Shown one piece after another: positions 1 through 6,444 of a DNA stretch of 7,154 nucleotides. A program made the translations under genes and the position numbers. The notes under the pieces are model-generated. The model had not been told where the DNA came from, did no database searches, and worked only from the letters and a program-made list of their open reading frames with translations. Source of the DNA: DATKWV01 sp035529405 (GTDB taxonomy: Bacteria; Planctomycetota; Phycisphaerae; Sedimentisphaerales; Anaerobacaceae); the NCBI GenBank assembly GCA_035529405.1, contig DATKWV010000017.1, forward strand, positions 1 through 7,154, in the 5' to 3' direction. Position 1 is the stretch's first letter. Every line of letters starts with the position of its first letter.

Positions 1-1389
1 TGCTTTTGCCTGGGACTGATGGCAAAACCAATGCTTGTGACACTGCCGTTTGTATTAATCCTTTGGGATTATTGGCCGTTGGGACGTTTGAGGTTCGGCA
101 ACGACAACACAAATGTAAAGCCGCTGGCCCGCAAACGTGAAAACATCCGGCTAATTGCAGAAAAAATACCCCTGCTGATATTATCGGTATTGTCGTGCGT
201 GATAACCTACATTGTCCAGGAAAAAGCAGGCGTGATGGAGTTTGCGAAGGGAATTACCCTGTCCGTTCGCCTGCAGAATGTTTTATTCGCTTACGCCGGC
301 TACATAGGCAAAATGTTCTATCCCTGTAATCTTGCTGTTTTATATCCCTACCCGGCAGGTATCAATCCCTTGCAGTTAATTGTCGGCGTGGTTGTACTGA
401 CAGCGCTGTCCGGCTTTGTGATAATTTACGCAGGCCGACATCGTTTTCTTTTAACCGGCTGGCTCTGGTTCGTTGGGACCCTGGTTCCGGTAATCGGCAT
501 AGTGCAGGTCGGCGCACAATCGATGGCAGACCGTTACATTTATCTGCCTTCAATCGGGTTTTTTATTATGCTTGTGTACGGTATAGCCGTGCTGACAACC
601 AGGCTGCGAATACCGCCAGGCGCCGTTAAGCTTTGCAGCGGTCTGGTGCTTGGAATTCTTCTGCTGTGTACACGAAGACAGTTGTGGCACTGGAAAGACA
701 GCAGCACTTTATTCGAACATACACTTGCAGTAACCGAAAATAATTTCGTCATACATAATAATTTCGGCAACGAGCTTCTTAATACAGGTCAGGTCGGCAA
801 GGCTATTGAACATTACAGAAAAGCCGTGCAAATCAAGCCGGACTACAGCGTAGGCGCCAAAAACCTGGGCGCTGCGCTTGTGCAGGAGGGCCGATTTGAC
901 GAAGGCATCGGCTATCTTAACCAGGCGCTGAAAATGCGGCCCGACTGGGCCGAGGTCTATAACAGTCTGGGCCAGGCCTGTGGCAGACAGCAAAAATATC
1001 AACAGGCTGTCGAATATCTGCAGCAGGCGCTGCAGCTTAATCCTGATTATGCCGATGCCCATTACAACATGGGCCTTGCCATGACAAGACTGTCACAATA
1101 CGACCAGGCGGTTGAGCATTTCAAAGAGGCGATGCGGATACAACCGTACCGGATACACATACACAACGATATCGGCAGCATATACTATATGCAGGGCAGG
1201 TTCGATAAGGCGGTTGAGCAGCTTGATTCGCTGGCCAAAGCTTATGCTGCTGAAGGCAAACATCAACAGGCAATACAGACCCTTCAGAAAGCAATAGAGC
1301 TGGCTGGCTCAACCGGCCGGAAAGAACAAGTACAGGAACTGGAAAAAAGATTGAAACTTTACCAGGCTCAACTGCGCCGCAAAAAGTAA
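1..1389 (+). CDS. Multi-pass membrane protein with C-terminal TPR domain (5'-truncated by window edge)
   Basis: The reading frame is open from base 1, and the first ATG (19) falls inside a hydrophobic stretch (LGLMAKPMLVTLPF), so the true start is almost certainly upstream. Counting from that ATG (456 residues), predicted membrane segments lie near 47-65, 117-138, 143-165, 174-194 and 202-218, with an ADRYIYLP loop at 170-177. TPR units follow at about 243-276, 277-310, 311-344 and 345-378, then a shortened one at 379-400 and a last one at 402-430, ending in a basic tail. Planctomycete and other PVC proteins of this layout (GT-C-like membrane domain plus TPRs, similar to TMTC O-mannosyltransferases) are common; the N-terminal catalytic motifs that would show glycosyltransferase activity are outside the window. 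The fifth TPR appears to be cut short. The gene converges on the next one, with 63 bp between stops. A plain TPR membrane scaffold is the alternative. Confidence 0.85.
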   Translation, partial: CFCLGLMAKPMLVTLPFVLILWDYWPLGRLRFGNDNTNVKPLARKRENIRLIAEKIPLLILSVLSCVITYIVQEKAGVMEFAKGITLSVRLQNVLFAYAGYIGKMFYPCNLAVLYPYPAGINPLQLIVGVVVLTALSGFVIIYAGRHRFLLTGWLWFVGTLVPVIGIVQVGAQSMADRYIYLPSIGFFIMLVYGIAVLTTRLRIPPGAVKLCSGLVLGILLLCTRRQLWHWKDSSTLFEHTLAVTENNFVIHNNFGNELLNTGQVGKAIEHYRKAVQIKPDYSVGAKNLGAALVQEGRFDEGIGYLNQALKMRPDWAEVYNSLGQACGRQQKYQQAVEYLQQALQLNPDYADAHYNMGLAMTRLSQYDQAVEHFKEAMRIQPYRIHIHNDIGSIYYMQGRFDKAVEQLDSLAKAYAAEGKHQQAIQTLQKAIELAGSTGRKEQVQELEKRLKLYQAQLRRKK

Positions 1390-1452
1390 CTAACATGCCC
1401 ACGCTCGCAATGTTGAGAAAATATACCCGACCACAGAAACCGCCTGAAACAG

Positions 1453-2301
1453 TTATCCTTTTACCTTATTGTCAAGCAGAACAACCTTACGGTATTTTTC
1501 AGCAGATAGTGTATCTTTCAATATCCTGCGGATTTCGCGCATAGGGGTGCGCTGTGTTACGTGCGTGACGATAATATGCTCGTTTTGCAGCTTTTCCAGC
1601 AGAGTCGCAAACTCGTTTATGTGCATATGCCTGCCTGCCTCGGCGCGCTGGGTATGTTCCTGTTCGTAAAACGTGCACTCGCAGACCAGAATCCTGCTTT
1701 CGGCAATGTATTTTAACTGCGAAAAGTCAATGTACTGCGTGTCACCGAGGTAGGTTACGATTGGTATTTCAAGCGGATAATCGATTTCCACGCCCTGTTT
1801 TTTTAACTGCACGATTTGCGGGCCTGTAAGGGCTGCGTATTCGGGCTTGATTTTCTTTCGCTTTTCAAGTACGCAGTAGCCGACCGAGCCTTTACTGTGT
1901 TTTGTCGGAAACACCCTGGCAAAAAGATTCGGTTTTATCCGGTACTCGTCGCCGGGTTTTACACCGACCAGGTTGGCGGGGACCTTGTTTCCGTCCATCT
2001 TTGACCAGCCGTTTATTATCTGCGTCATCGGCGCCAGCAGATTCTCAGGCGCCAGAATGGTCCCGGCGCTCTGGCCGCAGAAATTGCGGTGTGATAGATA
2101 ATACGCTATACCTGCGGCGTGGTCCATGTGACCGTGTGTAAGCAGAACGTTGTTTATCGAGATAACCTGGTCGGGAGCCTTGCCTATATCGAAACATACA
2201 TCCAGCTGCGGTATCGCCACAACGGTCTCTTCGCCCGCAACGGAATAGCCCATGATTGTCAAATCATCTATTTTTATCGATGCCAGATTGTGAGCGGGCA
2301 T
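1453..2301 (-). CDS. MBL-fold hydrolase, short RNase Z-like (plant TRZ type)
   Basis: This 282-residue protein carries the full zinc-binding set of the metallo-beta-lactamase fold: THGHMDH at 55-61, H135 in the KHSKG loop, D187 in YLGDT, and H247 in VTHVTQ. Around them are ECTF (208-211) and HMH (225-227). The overall pattern (GYSVAGEETVV, LDVCFDIG, HGHMDHAAG, LVGVKPGDEY, YLGDT, ECTF, HMH) matches from memory the short nuclear RNase Z (TRZ1/TRZ2) of plants, which cuts the 3' trailer off pre-tRNA. Length also fits short RNase Z (about 280-320). RNase Z activity is inferred; another phosphodiesterase in the same fold is possible, since bacterial RNase Z usually has HST rather than HMH. The start is fixed by an AAGGA ribosome site at 2308-2312, 6 nt upstream of the ATG. 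It is divergent from the DUF434 gene. Confidence 0.85.
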   Translation of the reverse strand: MPAHNLASIKIDDLTIMGYSVAGEETVVAIPQLDVCFDIGKAPDQVISINNVLLTHGHMDHAAGIAYYLSHRNFCGQSAGTILAPENLLAPMTQIINGWSKMDGNKVPANLVGVKPGDEYRIKPNLFARVFPTKHSKGSVGYCVLEKRKKIKPEYAALTGPQIVQLKKQGVEIDYPLEIPIVTYLGDTQYIDFSQLKYIAESRILVCECTFYEQEHTQRAEAGRHMHINEFATLLEKLQNEHIIVTHVTQRTPMREIRRILKDTLSAEKYRKVVLLDNKVKG

Positions 2302-2338
2302 TGGTTTTCCTTAAAAATTACACAGCTGCAGAAAAGCA

Positions 2339-2366
2339 ATGGTAAATATAACCGCAGGTTTGTCAA
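2339..2366 (-). promoter_or_regulatory. Candidate sigma-70 promoter for the RNase Z-like gene
   Basis: On the minus strand a perfect TTGACA (2366 to 2361) is followed after 16 nt by TACCAT (2344 to 2339), four of six matches to the -10 consensus. The start site would be near 2332, leaving room for the AAGGA site at 2308-2312. The -35 box lies inside the left arm of the inverted repeat at 2360-2380. Confidence 0.4.
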
Positions 2367-2380
2367 TTTGTTTTTGACAA
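2360..2380. promoter_or_regulatory. Perfect inverted repeat between divergent genes (operator-like)
   Basis: TTGTCAA (2360-2366) and TTGACAA (2374-2380) are exact reverse complements, separated by 7 nt rich in T. The repeat lies midway between the divergent RNase Z-like and DUF434 genes, and its arms contain TTGACA on both strands. It could be an operator for a dimeric regulator, or simply two back-to-back -35 boxes. No regulator gene is seen in the window. Confidence 0.4.
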
Positions 2381-2415
2381 GGCTTGTAGGTTTGCCCGGC
2401 AGCAATTATCATATA

Positions 2416-2424
2416 TGGTACAAT
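2416..2424 (+). promoter_or_regulatory. Candidate extended -10 promoter for the DUF434 gene
   Basis: TGGTACAAT fits an extended -10 element (TGnTATAAT) with one mismatch in the hexamer, 29 bp before the ATG at 2454. No good -35 lies at standard spacing from it. An alternative pair is TTGTAG (2384-2389) with TATCAT (2407-2412) at 17 nt spacing. The choice between them is uncertain. Confidence 0.3.
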
Positions 2425-2453
2425 TATCATCAGATTCGATAAGGACAGAAACG

Positions 2454-3179
2454 ATGCCGGATAAACGAAATCACAGGGGCCCGCATCCGGAAGATGCGAA
2501 TTTGTTTGTAGCGGCCAAAATAAAAAATCTGCGAAGCGCCGTGGCGGATTTTTCACTGCTGCTGACAAGAGGCTACGCTGACAAAAGTGCGCTGAAACTC
2601 GTCGGGGACAGGTATTCGCTCACAGAAAGACAACGACTGGCGGTTATGCGCTGTGCCTGCAGCGACCAGCAGTTGGTATCCCGCAGGCAGCGTGAAGTTG
2701 AAATTGCGCAAGTGGCAAATAACGGTATTGCCATAGACGGCTATAATGTTCTGATAACAATCGAAGCGGCCATAAGCGGAGGCATAATTTTCAAAGGCCG
2801 TGACAGCTGTCACAAGGACCTCGCCAGCATACACGGCACATACCGCAAGGTCGCTGAGACAATACCGGCCCTGCAGCTTATAGGCGAATTTTTATCGGAG
2901 GCCGCAGCAGGTGAGTGCACATGGTTTATTGACAGCCCCGTATCCAACAGCGGGCGGCTGAAAACATTAATCCGCCAGCTCGCCGAGAAAAACCAGTGGA
3001 AGTGGAGCGCGGAGCTTTTGTTCAATCCCGATACCGAACTTATTGCAAGCGACATGATTGCAGCCACCAGCGACTCAATAGTGCTGGACGGCTGCCAGAA
3101 GTGGGTCAATCTGGCGGCGGAAATTATCAAACGAAAAATGCCCCTGATTGAAGTTGTAGACCTTTCATCCGACCGCTGA
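2454..3179 (+). CDS. DUF434 domain protein (possible NYN/PIN-like nuclease)
   Basis: This 241-residue soluble protein has the recognisable DUF434 block LLTRGYADKSALKLVGDRYSL around residues 37-57, followed by IDGYNVLITIEAAISGG (94-110), DSPVSNSG (160-167) and TSDSIVL (205-211). These are the hallmark motifs of the DUF434/DUF5616 pairing found in bacteria and archaea; the function of the family is unknown to me. The DGYN and TSDS motifs resemble the acidic sites of NYN/PIN ribonucleases, which is inference. The ATG at 2454 is preferred over one 39 nt upstream because AAGGA at 2441-2445 lies 8 nt ahead of it. The gene is divergent from the RNase Z-like gene and followed 141 bp later by tRNA-Leu. 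No intrinsic terminator is evident, only a GCCG-GATT-CGGC stem-loop at 3205-3216 without a T-run. Confidence 0.85.
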   Translation: MPDKRNHRGPHPEDANLFVAAKIKNLRSAVADFSLLLTRGYADKSALKLVGDRYSLTERQRLAVMRCACSDQQLVSRRQREVEIAQVANNGIAIDGYNVLITIEAAISGGIIFKGRDSCHKDLASIHGTYRKVAETIPALQLIGEFLSEAAAGECTWFIDSPVSNSGRLKTLIRQLAEKNQWKWSAELLFNPDTELIASDMIAATSDSIVLDGCQKWVNLAAEIIKRKMPLIEVVDLSSDR

Positions 3180-3275
3180 ATAATGCCGTGGGCAGCATCG
3201 GAAAGCCGGATTCGGCATCTCAAAATATAAGGCAATACGTTGCCAAAACGGGTAATGGCGTCCATACTAAAACAC

Positions 3276-3304
3276 TTGACGGCAGCACCGGCAGTGTGTA
3301 ACAT
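3276..3304 (+). promoter_or_regulatory. Promoter of tRNA-Leu
   Basis: TTGACG (3276-3281), a 17-nt spacer and TAACAT (3299-3304) form a good sigma-70 promoter. The predicted start near 3311 gives a leader of about 10 nt before the tRNA. Confidence 0.6.
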
Positions 3305-3320
3305 TTATGGCGTAGTTTTC

Positions 3321-3404
3321 GCGGATGTGGCGGAACTGGCAGACGCGCAGGCTTCAGGTGCCTGTGGGCATTAGCTCGTGGAGGTTCGACTCCTCTCATC
3401 CGCA
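3321..3404 (+). tRNA. tRNA-Leu (anticodon CAG)
   Basis: This is an 84-nt class II tRNA. The acceptor stem GCGGATG pairs with CATCCGC (3397-3403), with discriminator A at 3404. The anticodon stem is CAGGC/GCCTG with loop TTCAGGT, giving anticodon CAG at 3355-3357. The long variable arm has a GGGC/GCTC stem, as expected for leucine. The T arm is GGAGG-TTCGACT-CCTCT. CCA is not encoded (TTG follows), so the 3' end needs trimming and CCA addition. Confidence 0.95.
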
Positions 3405-3444
3405 TTGCACCCCTTACGGCTACTGCAACTTCTGTTTCAGTCCG

Positions 3445-3471
3445 CCGTTTGCTGCCCAAACATCGGTTTTT
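3445..3471 (+). terminator. Possible intrinsic terminator after tRNA-Leu
   Basis: A GTTTG/CAAAC stem (3447-3451 with 3457-3461) can be extended by CC/GG across a 3-nt bulge and is followed directly by five T residues (3467-3471). It lies about 40 nt past the tRNA end. The stem is short and imperfect, so the call is tentative. Confidence 0.3.
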
Positions 3472-3573
3472 GCGGCTAAAACGGGGCATCCAAAACTTAA
3501 TCCCGGTCTTTCCGGCCCTGCAGCAAACACAGCCCAACAATTGTAACGTAAATTCTTAAGGTGAGCCGATAAT

Positions 3574-3579
3574 TATAAT
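3574..3579 (+). promoter_or_regulatory. Candidate -10 box TATAAT
   Basis: A perfect TATAAT lies just ahead of the membrane protein gene. A start site near 3586 would fall after the first ATG (3582) and 5 nt before the second (3591), implying a nearly leaderless message. No convincing -35 is seen, so this may be chance in an AT-rich patch. Confidence 0.25.
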
Positions 3580-3581
3580 AT

Positions 3582-4304
3582 ATGTGGGAAATGGCTTTCA
3601 ATTTAGAGCGGACGTTGTCGGGCCTAAAGCCTGTGTATCTGACCGTACCGGGTATTGCCGCGGTGCTGGCGGGACTGTTTTTATGGCTTGGCGGCCTCGG
3701 GCTCAGGATACCGCTGGTTACGCTGCTCGGTGCCGTCAGCGGCGGCGCTTTGGGCTGGCTGGTTATCGGCAAAATCTCGGCGGTGGCTATCCTGGCGGTA
3801 TTAGCCGCAGCGGCTGCGGTTTTTTTCGAGAGGATATTTATAATTGTTCTTACGGCAATCCTCGCTGCTGCCTGCGGCTTTGTGGTCCTGGCGGGTCCTT
3901 ACGTAAACGGCGCCGATAACCTGTCAAAGGCCATACTGAACGCCTCCGGACAGATACCCTTGTATATCTGGCTGGCGATACTGGCGGTGACGGTGACGGT
4001 TTTAGCCGTCGGCTTTTTATTCCGGCGTTTAATCTCTGCGTTGTGCTGTGCAAGCCTCGGGGCGATGCTGATTTTTGCGGGTATGATTGTGTTGCTGGTT
4101 TACAAAGGCACAATGCCCCTAAGTTACATCAACAGCAGACCCTTGTTTTACGCCGGTGTTTTCGCCGCTATGGTTGCCTTCGGCACAACCGAGCAGTTAT
4201 TGCTTTGGAAATTACACATAACACAATCGAACCCGAAAAAACATAAGACCGACGACAATTGCCAGCAGACCGGCAGGCAATCGATAAATTGGCGCAGTTT
4301 CTAA
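3582..4304 (+). CDS. Seven-helix glycine/alanine-rich membrane protein
   Basis: I do not assign a family with confidence. The 240-residue product is almost entirely hydrophobic, with predicted helices near 20-37, 43-62, 63-82, 84-105, 126-147, 150-173 and 187-209, and a short polar tail rich in K, N and Q. Motifs such as LLGAVSGGALGWLV (48-61) and the small-residue helices resemble the downstream neighbour, suggesting the two are distant paralogues of DUF4203/TMEM198-like type. The start is uncertain: ATG 3582 has AAGGTGAG 16 nt upstream, which is too far for an ideal site, while ATG 3591 (giving MAFNLER) has no spaced ribosome site; an in-frame stop lies just upstream at 3576. It sits 72 bp ahead of the next gene on the same strand and may be co-transcribed with it. 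No catalytic residue is evident. Confidence 0.75.
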   Translation: MWEMAFNLERTLSGLKPVYLTVPGIAAVLAGLFLWLGGLGLRIPLVTLLGAVSGGALGWLVIGKISAVAILAVLAAAAAVFFERIFIIVLTAILAAACGFVVLAGPYVNGADNLSKAILNASGQIPLYIWLAILAVTVTVLAVGFLFRRLISALCCASLGAMLIFAGMIVLLVYKGTMPLSYINSRPLFYAGVFAAMVAFGTTEQLLLWKLHITQSNPKKHKTDDNCQQTGRQSINWRSF

Positions 4305-4376
4305 GATTCCGCAGCCCGGCGGGTTTGCCGCTTTGAATTGCGTCGGTAATCAAGACCCAGTTAAGGAGAAAAAGCG

Positions 4377-5066
4377 ATGGATTACGCTACAATTCTCGCA
4401 CAGGCCGTCAAAACCGCCGGCGAAGCGCCACAGGCACAGGATGCCATTGTGCCGGTTGATTCCATTTGGCAGTATATTACTTCGCTGAACCTGCTGGAAT
4501 CGCTGACATTCATATCGTTTGGTGCGGTTTGTCTTTTCTACGGGTGGCGTGTTTTCAAGATACTGGTAATCATCAGCTTTTCGCTGTTGGGTCTTCTTTT
4601 GGGTATGGCGATAACCGACCGGCTCAACGGCAGTGACAGCCGGCTGCTCGGCGGCATTATTGGTTTGGGTTTAACCGGCGTGCTTTCGGTACCGCTTATG
4701 CGATGGGCCGTAAGCATATTAGGCGCTATCTCAGGCGGCACTTTGACCGCAGGCCTGTGGTATGCCTGCAAGCTGCCCGAAACTTATATATGGGCCGGGG
4801 CTTTAGTAGGTATCGTTGCAGGCGGAATGATTTCCTTTATTGTCTTCAAGATAGCCGTAATGCTGTTTTCCTGCCTGGGCGGAAGCGCACTGATAGTTAC
4901 GGGGGTATTGGCACTTCTATACCTTTACCCGCCCACCCAGCAACAGGTGCAGGACCTGGTTTTTAACCACAAGTGGTTTCTGCCGGCAGGGCTGATGCTG
5001 CCCACAGCCACAGGCATATTTGTACAGAACAAATTCGTCAAGGGCTACAAGGACTGGAGCGTCTGA
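4377..5066 (+). CDS. DUF4203/TMEM198-like seven-helix membrane protein
   Basis: The 229-residue protein starts with a polar stretch of about 38 residues, followed by predicted helices near 40-57, 60-79, 88-108, 110-130, 136-158, 161-184 and 199-217, and a short charged C-terminus (KFVKGYKDWSV). Repeated glycine-rich helix pairs (FYGWRVFKILV, LLGGIIGLGLTG, ILGAISGGTLTAG, GALVGIVAGG) match the general style of the DUF4203 domain, which in animals is found in TMEM198 and TM7SF3. The biochemical role in bacteria is unknown to me. The start is well supported: AAGGAG at 4363-4368 lies 8 nt before the ATG. The two neighbouring proteins probably form a unit, since their order and topology match. A generic small-residue membrane protein of another family is the alternative. 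Confidence 0.75.
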   Translation: MDYATILAQAVKTAGEAPQAQDAIVPVDSIWQYITSLNLLESLTFISFGAVCLFYGWRVFKILVIISFSLLGLLLGMAITDRLNGSDSRLLGGIIGLGLTGVLSVPLMRWAVSILGAISGGTLTAGLWYACKLPETYIWAGALVGIVAGGMISFIVFKIAVMLFSCLGGSALIVTGVLALLYLYPPTQQQVQDLVFNHKWFLPAGLMLPTATGIFVQNKFVKGYKDWSV

Positions 5067-5212
5067 TATTGCCCGGCCCGCGCGCAAGTGTCACGAACCG
5101 CCCTGCATTGGCACGCAGGCTCCGGCTGTACCCCGGACAAAGCAAAAAGGGTTCAAAGACAGGATTGCAGGCAACTCAACCAGGTTATAATTGCTTTGGG
5201 GGCCAGCAGGCA

Positions 5213-5241
5213 TTGACGTAAGCGGGCAGGCGTGATAAAAT
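5213..5241 (+). promoter_or_regulatory. Promoter of tRNA-His
   Basis: TTGACG (5213-5218), a 17-nt spacer and TAAAAT (5236-5241), with an extended -10 TG at 5233-5234, make a strong sigma-70 promoter. The start site near 5248 is 5 nt before the tRNA. The -35 box and spacer length are the same as at the tRNA-Leu promoter. Confidence 0.65.
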
Positions 5242-5252
5242 TCACCCGTTGC

Positions 5253-5327
5253 GGTGAAAGTAGCTCAGTTGGTAAGAGCACTGGATTGTGGTTCCAGGGG
5301 TCGCGGGTTCAAATCCCGTCTTTCACC
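5253..5327 (+). tRNA. tRNA-His (anticodon GTG)
   Basis: The acceptor stem GTGAAAG (5254-5260) pairs with CTTTCAC (5320-5326). The histidine-specific extra G-1 (5253) faces C73 (5327). The anticodon stem CTGGA/TCCAG encloses loop TTGTGGT with anticodon GTG at 5288-5290. The T arm is GCGGG-TTCAAAT-CCCGT. CCA is not encoded (CTT follows). The tRNA ends 19 bp from the stop codon of the converging PEP-CTERM gene. Confidence 0.96.
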
Positions 5328-5346
5328 CTTGCTATCGCAGCTTATA

Positions 5347-6003
5347 TTACGCTGGACGTTTCCTGCATAAAAGCATACCGCCCAAACCCAGCAGCGCTAC
5401 GGTAGCCGGTTCGGGTACAGCGGCGAGGTATTCGTCGCCTGCGGCTATGGTCTCGGCGGCGGACATATCCGGGCCGCAGTCAATAGAATGGCCGGCTGAT
5501 TTGGCGGTATTGGCGTAATAAGTTCCACCGTTGTCGGCTACCCAGAAATAAATATTATACATAGAGTCAAAAGTAAATTCCGGCAGATATACGTTGAAAC
5601 TTGTGTCCGGAAAGTTGAGTGTCACCGTGCAGGGTGTAAAGGTGATTGTCTTGCCTGAATAATTGGCTACGCGGATACCGAGGTCACCGGTGACTATATC
5701 GTTGTCGGTGACGTTTATAAGGCCGTTGTTAAAGTATGCACAGGCAAGATTGTAACCTGCGCCGTTTCCGGAGTACCCAGCAGTATAATCGGCTGTCGCG
5801 AACGGATACAAATAGACGCTTTCGGCAATAGAGGCCGATATCCACGGCACGGGGTTAAAGGTCATACCGGGTTCTGTAACTATATCGAACTGACCGTTTT
5901 TGGGTTCTATCAATGCGGACCGGGCGATGCCGCACAACAGCGCTGTCAGCGCGGCCATGGTGCAGATTTTTAGTGTGAAATCCCCCATGTATCTTCTTTT
6001 CAT
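5347..6003 (-). CDS. PEP-CTERM sorted secreted protein
   Basis: Read from ATG 6003 (218 residues), the product has a basic start (MKRR), a hydrophobic signal segment at about 10-28 and a likely cleavage after ARSA (27-30). A beta-rich secreted body full of N, T, Y and G follows. The C-terminal sorting signal is VPEPAT at 196-201, a hydrophobic LLGLGG helix and RKR at 214-216. PEP-CTERM proteins are processed by exosortase at the cell envelope; no exosortase gene is in the window. The body is not recognised; it may be an extracellular or surface protein. The more upstream ATG at 6021 lies ahead of the predicted transcription start (about 6015), so it is not used here. ATG 5988 (MGDFTLK), preceded by a weak purine stretch AGAAG, is a credible alternative that still keeps a signal peptide. 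Confidence 0.85.
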   Translation of the reverse strand: MKRRYMGDFTLKICTMAALTALLCGIARSALIEPKNGQFDIVTEPGMTFNPVPWISASIAESVYLYPFATADYTAGYSGNGAGYNLACAYFNNGLINVTDNDIVTGDLGIRVANYSGKTITFTPCTVTLNFPDTSFNVYLPEFTFDSMYNIYFWVADNGGTYYANTAKSAGHSIDCGPDMSAAETIAAGDEYLAAVPEPATVALLGLGGMLLCRKRPA

Positions 6004-6021
6004 AAAAATAACTACATTCAT

Positions 6022-6050
6022 ATTATGACATTTTTACAGTACCATGTCAA
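6022..6050 (-). promoter_or_regulatory. Near-consensus sigma-70 promoter of the PEP-CTERM gene
   Basis: On the minus strand TTGACA (6050 to 6045) is followed by exactly 17 nt and CATAAT (6027 to 6022), five of six -10 matches. The predicted start near 6015 leaves a very short leader before ATG 6003. An inverted repeat, TGACAT (6026-6031) with ATGTCA (6044-6049), overlaps both boxes and could be an operator. Confidence 0.6.
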
Positions 6051-6137
6051 GAAAAAAATTATAAAGTTGTCTTGGACTGATATGTAACCAATGAGCACGG
6101 CCGCGTGGTTATGACTTTTAGGAAACGAATCTTTTTT

Positions 6138-6171
6138 GTTCGCCGTGAAAGAACTGCTTTTCATAGCGAAC
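6138..6171. other. Long two-part hairpin upstream of the repeat array
   Basis: GTTCGC (6138-6143) pairs perfectly with GCGAAC (6166-6171). Inside it TGAAA (6146-6150) pairs with TTTCA (6159-6163), with 2-nt internal loops on both sides. It lies in a gene-free stretch and is not followed by a T-run on the plus strand, though six T residues precede it (6132-6137), so on the minus strand an A-run follows. It may be part of the same structured region as the repeats to its right. Confidence 0.5.
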
Positions 6172-6330
6172 GGCTGCTGTTTTCAGCTTGATTACGACAG
6201 TTCAGAGACGGCAAAAGGGTCGGCATGTCACCGAAGTGGCTTTGGCCGACCCCCTTTATGGTATATCACGGTTTTAAACGCCGTGTTACGTTTGTGCCGG
6301 GCATGGCAACCGTCCCTAACCGGCGAATTG

Positions 6331-6433
6331 TCAAACCCAGCTCAAAGAGAAGAAGAGGAGAGAGTTTTTATGGTAACAAACTGTTCACTCGTAATCAGGG
6401 CAGGGCCCTGTTAATTTTCGTGCTGGGCTTGGT
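6331..6433. repeat. Unit B of the array (best-matching pair with unit C)
   Basis: The unit begins TCAAACCCAGC (6331-6341), has the purine run GAAGAGGAGAGA (6352-6363), a CTCGTAATCA stretch leading into the CAGGGC/GCCCTG hairpin, and ends GGGCTTGGT (6425-6433). CCCAGC (6336-6341) could alternatively pair with GCTGGG (6422-6427) to close the whole unit. Confidence 0.55.
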
Positions 6434-6444
6434 CTTGCAGCCTC

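Noticed and set aside
1392..1414. Terminator between the convergent TPR and RNase Z-like genes
   Set aside because: AACAT/ATGTT is a short stem without an adjacent T-run on either strand.
4973..5221. Small protein after the second membrane gene
   Set aside because: It overlaps the end of the DUF4203-like gene in another frame, and its unique part has no recognisable features; 5067-5252 appears non-coding apart from the tRNA-His promoter.
5288..5518. Plus-strand protein starting in tRNA-His
   Set aside because: It begins inside the tRNA and is the antisense shadow of the PEP-CTERM gene.
6296..6340. HDV-like ribozyme, prompted by GCCGGGCATGG
   Set aside because: The remaining nested pseudoknot helices of the HDV fold could not be traced; the likeness is limited to a short string.
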